Below are positions 9,663 through 16,340 of a DNA stretch of 64,000 bases, piece after piece. Under the pieces are notes generated by a model. It worked only from the letters and a program-made list of their open reading frames with translations. It ran no database searches and was not told the DNA's origin. Source of the stretch: CAYLJV01 sp964510375 (GTDB lineage: Archaea > Hadarchaeota > Hadarchaeia > Hadarchaeales > JAGGTB01); assembly GCA_964510375.1 (NCBI GenBank), contig CAZEBR010000003.1, positions 12,722-76,721 on the forward strand, read 5' to 3'. Made by a program: the position numbers and the translations under genes. How positions within the stretch are numbered: position 1 is the stretch's first letter; each line of letters starts with the position of its first letter.

Positions 9663-10328
9663 ATGGTTGTTGTCTATAAAAATCTAAAATTCGACTGGTT
9701 AGGACACGCAGGGATAAAAATAGAGTCAGAGGACGGCATGAACATTTATCTGGATCCATGGAGCGAAACGTTCAATGAAAAGCCAGACGACGCCGCAATA
9801 GTTTGTGTAAGTCACGACGACTTTGACCACTACGATCCACCCGCCATAGAAGCAGTCTCCAACGAAAACACCGTGTTGATTCTTCACGAAGGAATTAATC
9901 CGAACGAACTAAACCGGAAAACCATATCTCTCAGAGCGGGGGACGAAGTAGAGGTCAAAGAAGCAAAAATCAAAGGGATAAGAGCCCAGAATAATCCTAA
10001 GGGAGAGCATACCGACGAAAATGGGGACCCTTTCCACGCCCAAGGCGAAGGAATAGGTTATCTATTGGAAATCGACGGGATATCCGTCTACTTCGCTGGC
10101 GACACTGACTTCTTGGAGGAACACGAAGATATCGAAACCGAGGTTGCGATCCTCCCGATCGGAGGGCATTACACCATGAACCGCCACGAAGCTCTCAAAC
10201 TAGCCGATACCATCAGGCCCGAACTCGTGCTACCAATACACTACGACACCTTCGAGCAGATCGAAACCGACGAAGACGCGTTCGTGAAAGATGTCAAAGA
10301 TATCGGCATTTCTGCGGAAACGCTTTGA
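9663..10328 (+). CDS. Metallo-beta-lactamase-fold hydrolase (UPF0173-like)
   Basis: A protein of about 221 residues with the fold of UPF0173/L-ascorbate-6-phosphate lactonase-like hydrolases: LGHAGIKIE, IYLDPW, the metal motif SHDDFDHYD, then YFAGDTDF, LPIGGHYTM and LPIHYDTF. The usual HxHxDH appears as HDDFDH, so the second His is replaced by Asp, which would change one metal site. I chose ATG 9663 because GGTGA lies 6 nt upstream; an in-frame TTG at 9657 is less likely. The substrate is unknown. It is a single-gene unit divergent from the importer. Confidence 0.82.
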   Translation: MVVVYKNLKFDWLGHAGIKIESEDGMNIYLDPWSETFNEKPDDAAIVCVSHDDFDHYDPPAIEAVSNENTVLILHEGINPNELNRKTISLRAGDEVEVKEAKIKGIRAQNNPKGEHTDENGDPFHAQGEGIGYLLEIDGISVYFAGDTDFLEEHEDIETEVAILPIGGHYTMNRHEALKLADTIRPELVLPIHYDTFEQIETDEDAFVKDVKDIGISAETL

Positions 10329-10654
10329 GGCCTGAGAACTATCACAGATAGGCGTAACTGAGAATTCAATAAAAACAGGCATACAGCTCCCAAAAACACT
10401 CCTTCCTTTCTGCCGATCTTGCAACTCATCAAAAACAGGAAAATTAACGCTATCGAAACGAAGAGGAACGGCCAGTAAAATGAGAGGACGCAAGTCGATA
10501 CTGTAAAACTCCCGATTAAAGCTATCAATCGGCCGTTTCCGAGAAAAAGGAAAATTAAGCTTCCGATTATATCTCCGGTAGCAACTCTCACCTTGTTTTC
10601 TTGCAAATGAAACCCCAGAAATGAAACGAGTTCCGAGCGGATCACGAATTCCAA
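10241..10654 (-). CDS. Possible small membrane protein overlapping the hydrolase gene
   Basis: The 390-nt space between two plus-strand genes holds a minus-strand frame of 137 residues. Its middle has three hydrophobic stretches (DIIGSLIFLFLG, LSFYWPFLFVSIALIFLFL, VFLGAVCLFLL) separated by basic residues, a plausible membrane protein topology. Its last 28 residues run antisense through the end of the hydrolase gene and look non-protein-like (Ser-rich). I recognise no family. It may be a decayed gene or chance; the competing minus-strand frame looks less protein-like. Confidence 0.3.
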   Translation of the reverse strand: MEFVIRSELVSFLGFHLQENKVRVATGDIIGSLIFLFLGNGRLIALIGSFTVSTCVLSFYWPFLFVSIALIFLFLMSCKIGRKEGVFLGAVCLFLLNSQLRLSVIVLRPQSVSAEMPISLTSFTNASSSVSICSKVS

Positions 10655-10721
10655 TGATGTAAATAACAGTCGACTTTTTCGATTTATATGATTCTCTCAA
10701 TCCAAACCATGATAGGGTATA

Positions 10722-11042
10722 TTGGGACGCACTGTTCATTATCGAATTCAAGAAGATTTGAATAAATCAACGATTCAAAAAATACGAAGATTTTTGGAGA
10801 GAATTAATTCGGACTTAGACTGGAACCTTGAAGGTCTAAAGCTATTGAGCGACGATAGTCCGTTCGATGGGGAGAAAGTTTGGGGATTTACGAAGGTCGA
10901 GAACGACAAGGAAGCAACACGGGTCGTAGAAGCATTGAAGAAAATTTCCTCGAATTTTCCCGATCTGACGTGGATAATATTTGATGAGGGTAAGAACGTT
11001 CGCCTGAAAATGAAAAATGGTATAGCTCTCGGAGCCGATTAA
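10722..11042 (+). CDS. Small conserved-looking protein, function unknown
   Basis: A 106-residue acidic soluble protein starting at TTG (GRTVHYRIQEDLNKS). It shows alternating helices and strands, with GFTKVENDKEATRVVEALKKISSNFPDLTWIIFDEGK in the second half. The clean amphipathic pattern and composition match neighbouring genes. A TATA-like TTTATATG at 10682-10689 lies about 33 nt before the start, so the transcript may have a very short leader. I cannot name a family. Confidence 0.6.
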   Translation: MGRTVHYRIQEDLNKSTIQKIRRFLERINSDLDWNLEGLKLLSDDSPFDGEKVWGFTKVENDKEATRVVEALKKISSNFPDLTWIIFDEGKNVRLKMKNGIALGAD

Positions 11043-11100
11043 AAGTTTCTTTTATTTAAAGTAAAGCGTAAACCTATCTTCGGTAAACAAGGGATAAAAA

Positions 11101-11889
11101 TTGAGAGTTTTGAGAAACCCTACCTTGGACTCGGCAGGGAAACTGCTTAAAGATTCTTTGAGAGAAAACAAATCCACCGTCGTAGTAGGATCCTGCACTG
11201 TAGACTACGAAGGCAGAGCCGGGTCCGTACTGCAAGAAGGAGAGAGGATAATACTGACCAAACCCGACGGTACTCTACTAGTACACCAAAAAGAAAAGCG
11301 GGAACCGGTCAACTGGAATCCACCCGGATGTACCGCTTCGATCAAAAAGGACGAGGAAGGCCTAAAACTCCTTTCCGAAAGATCGAACCCGGAAGAAACC
11401 CTTCTAATAGTCTTCGACGAGATAAAGATGGCAGCATCCTTCGAACTCGCCGACGAGGAGGAACTACAATTAGTAGGAACGGAGGAGGATCTAGTCGATT
11501 CTGTACTCCAAAATCCCTCATTGATAGAGGAGGATTTCAAGCCGAAGGAGAGGGAAAAACCCGTGCGTTCAGGAGTAATAGATCTCTACGGAAAGGACAA
11601 AGATGGAAAAGGAGTCGCAATCGAGTTCAAAAGAGGAAAAGCGTCCCTATCCGCAGTAGGTCAACTGAGCCGATACGTCAAAGAACTGGAGGAAAAACTG
11701 GAAAGGGACATCAGAGGGATGCTAGTGTCCCCGAAAATTACCTCGGGAGCCAAAAGTCTGTTGAGCAGAAAGGGACTGGAATACGTCCAGGTCGAAACCC
11801 CAACACACTCCTCGGAAGAAATTATCTACGACCGGGGGCAGAAAAGGATCAAAGAGTTCGCTCGCGACAGTAGAAAAGAGAACGAATAG
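11101..11889 (+). CDS. nucS: Endonuclease NucS (EndoMS), mismatch-specific
   Basis: A 262-residue nuclease that in archaea and actinobacteria cleaves mismatched or branched DNA in partnership with PCNA. The C-terminal RecB-like nuclease core is visible: GVIDLYGKD (metal Asp near 161), EFKRGK (Glu 175, Lys 177) and QLSRYVKEL. The N-terminal half carries the DNA-binding domain (QEGERIILTKPDGTLLVHQ, WNPPG). Length fits the family (about 240-260). The start is a TTG at 11101, which matches the usual N-terminus. Confidence 0.93.
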   Translation: MRVLRNPTLDSAGKLLKDSLRENKSTVVVGSCTVDYEGRAGSVLQEGERIILTKPDGTLLVHQKEKREPVNWNPPGCTASIKKDEEGLKLLSERSNPEETLLIVFDEIKMAASFELADEEELQLVGTEEDLVDSVLQNPSLIEEDFKPKEREKPVRSGVIDLYGKDKDGKGVAIEFKRGKASLSAVGQLSRYVKELEEKLERDIRGMLVSPKITSGAKSLLSRKGLEYVQVETPTHSSEEIIYDRGQKRIKEFARDSRKENE

Positions 11890-11923
11890 CCATGGCGATC
11901 GATTCAATCTAAAAATCAGGAGT

Positions 11924-12490
11924 TTAGGACACGTATTCATTCCCGCGAATAAAGAACCTAAGTTCCCTTTCCAAATCCTCTGTCACGCCTATACGATGCG
12001 ATGTTCCAATGTCCAAACTCGTCTTATCCCCACTCCTAACGTAAAGTTCGTTCGAATCGGTAACGTCCAAACCGTGCTGTTCCTTTGTGATCCCGAAGGC
12101 CTGAGTGAGTTTTCCCGGACCGGAGGTCAACTCATTTCTTTCGGTCCTAGTCCTACGCTTTTTCATCAGATTCACACCTTCGACGGGCTCCACGGCACGG
12201 ATCAATACCGCCCCAGGAATCCCCTCACCCTCGGTTATTATATTAACGAGCCAGTTACCGTGAACCATGTAAACCACGCCCAACCCTCCCTTCCCCCACA
12301 TTATCTCATTTATTTTGGTCCTGTTTTCCGAGGCGCGCGATGCCGGATCATCCTTGCCATAATACGCCTCCGTCTCGACAATTCTTCCGCTTACAAGACC
12401 TTCTCCCGTTCGATGAATAAGAACATTGCTCAATAGCTCCCGAGCTACGGTGGCCGTATCTCTTTCAAAGAAACTCCTATCCAAATTCAT
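11924..12490 (-). CDS. mpg: DNA-3-methyladenine glycosylase (AAG/MPG family)
   Basis: A 188-residue base-excision enzyme that removes alkylated purines. Motifs include ARELLSNVL, RIVETEAYYGKDDPASRA (catalytic Glu in VETEAY), VVYMVHGNWLVNIITEGEGIPGAVLIRAVEP and SGPGKLTQAFGI. The length is typical. It stands convergently to nucS with 34 nt between stops, so two DNA-repair genes are neighbours on opposite strands. Confidence 0.93.
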   Translation of the reverse strand: MNLDRSFFERDTATVARELLSNVLIHRTGEGLVSGRIVETEAYYGKDDPASRASENRTKINEIMWGKGGLGVVYMVHGNWLVNIITEGEGIPGAVLIRAVEPVEGVNLMKKRRTRTERNELTSGPGKLTQAFGITKEQHGLDVTDSNELYVRSGDKTSLDIGTSHRIGVTEDLERELRFFIRGNEYVS

Positions 12491-12574
12491 GCAACTTCCT
12501 CTGGGTTGGATATAGATAAAACTGAATCAAAATAAGTGTGCTTAAAAAATTTGAGGAGCTCAAGTCTACTTTCC

Positions 12575-12925
12575 CTATTCTTCGATATTCACGATAGCCT
12601 CTGCGATATCGCCATCCGTCTCCTCCAGCGCCTCTTCGGCCGTTTCCCTGTCGACTCCTCCTTTTTCCATCACCATCTCTATATCATCGTCGTCTATCTC
12701 AGGCTCTGCCTCGAGTTCACGTTCCTCAGCGTCTCCAATCACCTGATAAGTCTTGTGTCCCTTAGCCTCGGTTATCTGGACCTGAGGATTTGAAATAACC
12801 AGCTCCTTGTCGGAGAGTTTAATCACGACTTCCTGAACTCCGGAGAGCTCTTCCATCTCGAGCCCCATCTGCTTCATCATCTTCTCTAGTTGGCTAGGAT
12901 CGATACCTCCTTTTCCAAACATCAA
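12575..12925 (-). CDS. nac: Nascent polypeptide-associated complex protein
   Basis: A 116-residue ribosome-associated chaperone, the archaeal NAC homodimer subunit. It has an N-terminal MKQMG-rich helix, the NAC beta domain (VQEVVIKLSDKELVISNPQVQI, YQVIGD) and a C-terminal UBA domain (DIEMVMEKGGVDRETAEEALEETDGDIAEAIVNI). Two adjacent Met codons (12925, 12922) begin the frame, with AGAGGTG just upstream. Confidence 0.95.
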   Translation of the reverse strand: MMFGKGGIDPSQLEKMMKQMGLEMEELSGVQEVVIKLSDKELVISNPQVQITEAKGHKTYQVIGDAEERELEAEPEIDDDDIEMVMEKGGVDRETAEEALEETDGDIAEAIVNIEE

Positions 12926-12991
12926 AACACCTCTTGGCTTAACATTGTAGTAAAGGTAAAAAAAGGTAAAACTTGATTCGGCACTTTCAGT

Positions 12992-14413
12992 CTACCGTTC
13001 GGATTTCAACGCTCCGACCGCTTCCCAGAACTTCCGACCAATTTGCCTGTCCATCGCGCCCCTGAGTGCTTTCATGTTTTCCTTCGAAGCGTCCATGGAT
13101 TCGATCTCGATCCTGCCACCCCCCGCCGTGGGATGACCGCCAGCCGAGCCAATCTCGTCGTAAATTTCCTTCATCAGCTTACCTATATGTAGCCTGACGT
13201 CCTTCGTCCGTCCGGATATATAGATAAAGTCCCCCTCAATACCATAGACGAGAGTGGTCAGAGTCCCCTCCCTCCGTAGCAGGTAATCTGCAGCTTGGGC
13301 GATGGCGTCTCTATCCTTAACTTCACCGACGTTGGAAATTAGATATCCCCCCTTCACCCTGCTGCTTCTGATAGACTTCCTTATCACTTCCAGAGTGTCG
13401 GCCGAAAGCGGAGGAGACTGGAATGTCTGTAACAATTCATTGCTAATATCCGGGAGCAAATCCTCCAAAACAGTGAAATCCAGATGGGTGGCACCCCTAG
13501 TGAAATTCATAGTATCGGTTAGGATGGCAAAGACCAAAGCAGTCGCCAGTGACTCGCCAATCTCTATTTCCGAATGCCTCAAATAGGTAGCCAATATGGT
13601 AGCGTTAGCCCCCACCTTCACTATATCTTCAAATTCCGCTTCAGCCCTATTAGAAACGGCAGAATGGTGATCTATAATGATGTTTGGATCGATGTCCTCC
13701 GGAAGCGAACAGTTCCCATGCGTGGAAACGTCGACAAGTGCATAAGCCTCGTAATCTTCAAAATCTACATCCTCCGCCGGTTTCATGTCGGCATTGAGAG
13801 TATTGACGAGAGCCCGATTCTGCTGATGTCCTATCCTCCCACCGTAAACTAAATCCGAATTTACATCCAAGGTATCGGCGTAGGTCTGTAGAGCCAACGC
13901 AGAAGCAATGCTGTCCGGGTCCGGATTATCCTGTAAAACAATACATAAAGTTCCCTCAAGCTCTTCCAAGAGCTTTCTCAGCTGTTTTTCCTTTATTCTT
14001 TCCCTAAACTGTTGGAATTCTTCAAACACATATTCCGCAAACATGTCCGATATCACCACGACTTCATCGGCACCCAGTCCCTTTACCTCCGACTTCAAAA
14101 TGGAGTCCGTCGCACGGGCGACCACGATAGGATCTATTTCTAAATCCAATTTAAGCTGATTTATAGCTCCGAGAGACCTTTCAACGGTTTTAGAATCGGA
14201 AGTGAGTATTAAAATCACTTCAGCTTCCTCTATCTTGGCCTCCTCAATGCTCTCAGTGTCGGTGAAATCCCCCTGTATGGCATCGAAATCCATGTCCTGA
14301 AGTTGCCTTACCTTCTCCTCCTCCTTCTCTATAATCTGTAAATCTATCTCATTCTCCTTCAACTTCTGGGCGAGAGCGAACCCTAGATCGCCGCAACCAA
14401 AGAGCAAGTACAT
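12992..14413 (-). CDS. DHH-DHHA1 phosphoesterase with N-terminal RCK nucleotide-binding domain
   Basis: A 473-residue cytoplasmic three-part protein. Residues 1-115 form a TrkA-N/RCK Rossmann domain (LLFGCGDLGFALAQKL, VEILILTSD-like core). A helical linker leads to the DHH domain with DNPDPDSIAS (162-171), DVS (228-230) and DHH (248-250), then DHHA1 with SGRT and GGHPTAGGG (425-433). DHH-DHHA1 enzymes cleave short oligonucleotides or cyclic dinucleotides such as c-di-AMP. The RCK_N part suggests control by NAD(H) or another nucleotide. The exact substrate is not determined by the sequence. Confidence 0.88.
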   Translation of the reverse strand: MYLLFGCGDLGFALAQKLKENEIDLQIIEKEEEKVRQLQDMDFDAIQGDFTDTESIEEAKIEEAEVILILTSDSKTVERSLGAINQLKLDLEIDPIVVARATDSILKSEVKGLGADEVVVISDMFAEYVFEEFQQFRERIKEKQLRKLLEELEGTLCIVLQDNPDPDSIASALALQTYADTLDVNSDLVYGGRIGHQQNRALVNTLNADMKPAEDVDFEDYEAYALVDVSTHGNCSLPEDIDPNIIIDHHSAVSNRAEAEFEDIVKVGANATILATYLRHSEIEIGESLATALVFAILTDTMNFTRGATHLDFTVLEDLLPDISNELLQTFQSPPLSADTLEVIRKSIRSSRVKGGYLISNVGEVKDRDAIAQAADYLLRREGTLTTLVYGIEGDFIYISGRTKDVRLHIGKLMKEIYDEIGSAGGHPTAGGGRIEIESMDASKENMKALRGAMDRQIGRKFWEAVGALKSER

Positions 14414-14554
14414 ATAAGTTTGTCACCTTTTATTCTTACACTTATCTCCTTAAACCTCCTTTCTTCCCGCGATAAAAATAATTTTGTAATTTTAGGCCCG
14501 ATATCCCGAAGGGACAAGTCGCTGAAACACTCAGAATCAAGTTCTTGATCGCCG

Positions 14555-15361
14555 TCAAACTTCGACCTTTGAACCTTCCAAGGCATCCTTACAGGGACAG
14601 CCCCTTTCCTCCGGAATGGCCGATACAGCGGATGAGAAGAGATTCTTAACCCTATCTATATTTTCTTCCATTATTTCCGCCACCTCATCGTGCGTCAGTT
14701 TATCCTCCGAAATACCTGCTGCGTAGTTGGTCACCACGGAAACGGTAGAGTAACAAATTTCCATCTCCCTGGCCAGCACGCACTCGGGAACATTCGTCAT
14801 GCCGACCACATCGCCACCCAATTGATCCAGCATCCGGATTTCGGCGGAGGTTTCGAACCGGGGACCTTCAGTGCAAGCGTAAGTACCGGACGAATGGATT
14901 TTAATTCCCAGATCTTCAGCAGTCTCGCTCAAAATACTTCTAAGTTCCGGACAATAAGGCTCCGTCATGTCGACATGCACCACTCCTTCCTCACCACCCT
15001 CGTAAAACGTGTAATTCCTTTTTTTAGTGAAATCCAAGAATTGGTCCAAAATGACGAACTCACCCGGCGCAATATCGGGGTCAAGAGAACCGACCGCTGT
15101 AGTGGCCAGTATTCGATTTACTCCCAATTCGTCGAGACTCCAAATATTTGCCCTAAAATTAATTTCGTGAGGTGGAGAACTATGACCCTCCCCGTGTCGT
15201 GGGAGAAATGCCACTCTCCTCCCTCTCAAATCGCCAATAATAATCTCGGGCGATTTACCGTAAGGGGTTTCGATTCTAGTACGCTCCGTATCCTCGATGG
15301 ACTCGATAGAGTAGACGCCCGAACCACCAATTACTCCGATTTCTGCATCCAAAACTATCAC
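14555..15361 (-). CDS. mtnP: S-methyl-5'-thioadenosine/thioinosine phosphorylase
   Basis: A 268-residue purine-nucleoside phosphorylase family 2 enzyme that splits methylthioadenosine or methylthioinosine in the methionine salvage pathway. It shows IGVIGGSGVYSIE at the N-terminus, FLPRHGEGHSSPPHEINFRAN (phosphate and ribose contacts), TTAVGSL, ACTEGPRFET and VVGMTNVPECVLARE. The choice between adenosine and inosine substrates depends on residues I cannot assign with certainty. It overlaps the cis-prenyltransferase stop by 4 nt. Confidence 0.92.
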   Translation of the reverse strand: MIVLDAEIGVIGGSGVYSIESIEDTERTRIETPYGKSPEIIIGDLRGRRVAFLPRHGEGHSSPPHEINFRANIWSLDELGVNRILATTAVGSLDPDIAPGEFVILDQFLDFTKKRNYTFYEGGEEGVVHVDMTEPYCPELRSILSETAEDLGIKIHSSGTYACTEGPRFETSAEIRMLDQLGGDVVGMTNVPECVLAREMEICYSTVSVVTNYAAGISEDKLTHDEVAEIMEENIDRVKNLFSSAVSAIPEERGCPCKDALEGSKVEV

Positions 15362-16161
15362 TCCCCGAATCTCCTCTCTCTTCCCTGATAATTATGAATA
15401 GCTCGTAAAAAATTTATTTTATCAAAGTTCGGCCAATTCGCCTCGCAAAAATACAGTTCGCTATAAGCAGACTGCCAGAGCAGAAATCCGCTAAGCCTTT
15501 CCTCCCCGCTCGTCCTGATTATCAAATCAGGATCCGGCAAGTCAGCAGTATAGAGATTTTCCTCTATAACCGTTTTATCAATCTCTTCAGGGCTCAACTC
15601 CCCCTCTTCTACTTCCTTGGATATCTTTCGCACGGCCTCAGTAAGCTCAGATCTCCCCCCATAACCTATCGCTATATTAAGCGAGAAATCTTCGTAATCT
15701 TTAGTCTTCCTCTCGGCCTCCCTGATCGCTTCGACTACATCATCGGGTAAAGAACTTATATCCCCAATAGCCCTCAGCCGAACGCCGGAGCTGTGTACTC
15801 TATCGTCGTTAGCAGCTTCCTGAAACTTTACCTTGAACAGATCCATCAAGTTCATGATTTCTTTGGAAGAACGCTGAAAATTCTCCTTTGAGAACGCATA
15901 GACCGTCATATGCTTTATGCCTATTTCGCGAGCCCAATCGAGAACATTCTCCAATTTCTTGGCACCTAAAATGTGCCCCTCCTTAGTCGAGAGGTTTTTA
16001 AGATCGGCGAACCTGCGATTACCATCTAGTATAATCCCTATGTGCTCCGGAAGATGCTCTTCACTTTTTACCCTTTGAATCAGTCTTTTTTCGTAATACT
16101 CAGAAACTAATTCCTTGATTTTTCTGAAACCAGGAAGCTTTTCCACAGGAATCTTCGTCAT
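15358..16161 (-). CDS. uppS: cis-prenyl diphosphate synthase (UppS family)
   Basis: A 267-residue enzyme that extends geranylgeranyl or farnesyl diphosphate with cis-isoprene units, making the lipid carrier for protein glycosylation. Motifs: HIGIILDGNRRFA (catalytic Asp), the helix with VLDWAREIGIKHMTVYAFSKENFQRS, and DLIIRTSGEERLSGFLLWQSAYSELYF. The usual DGNRRWA reads DGNRRFA. It leads a two-gene unit with the phosphorylase and is divergent from smc. Confidence 0.93.
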   Translation of the reverse strand: MTKIPVEKLPGFRKIKELVSEYYEKRLIQRVKSEEHLPEHIGIILDGNRRFADLKNLSTKEGHILGAKKLENVLDWAREIGIKHMTVYAFSKENFQRSSKEIMNLMDLFKVKFQEAANDDRVHSSGVRLRAIGDISSLPDDVVEAIREAERKTKDYEDFSLNIAIGYGGRSELTEAVRKISKEVEEGELSPEEIDKTVIEENLYTADLPDPDLIIRTSGEERLSGFLLWQSAYSELYFCEANWPNFDKINFLRAIHNYQGRERRFGE

Positions 16162-16290
16162 ACTTATTTCTCTCCCAAGTTGGGACTTAGTATACCCCTT
16201 CTTATCATTCTTTGGAGTTAGGAAATATTCACAATCCTCTTATTGCACTAGATAAAACATTTTATTACATAAGAAGTACCGTCATAAACT

Positions 16291-16337
16291 GGAGGCTGAC
16301 CGAGGGCTTGAGGGTGAAAACCCAAAGGGTCTGATCC
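16291..16337 (+). promoter_or_regulatory. GC-rich structured leader upstream of smc
   Basis: This stretch is much richer in G and C than the surrounding AT-rich spacer. It contains GGGT-GAAA-ACCC (16312-16323), a GNRA-capped 4-bp hairpin, and a second GGGT (16327-16330) that could pair instead with ACCC, giving two exclusive structures. The outer GGA and UCC ends can also pair. With a TATA-like stretch near 16259-16268 the transcript would begin near 16290, so this would be the whole leader of the smc mRNA. Confidence 0.35.
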
Positions 16338-16340
16338 AAA

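Noticed and set aside
10230..10751. Minus-strand frame of 173 codons in the same spacer as the hydrophobic frame
   Set aside because: Its composition (Ser, Arg and Cys rich, no domain pattern) is not protein-like, and it overlaps two real genes.
14383..14586. Small minus-strand frame between the DHH gene and the phosphorylase
   Set aside because: It overlaps both neighbours, has no recognisable pattern and no ribosome site.
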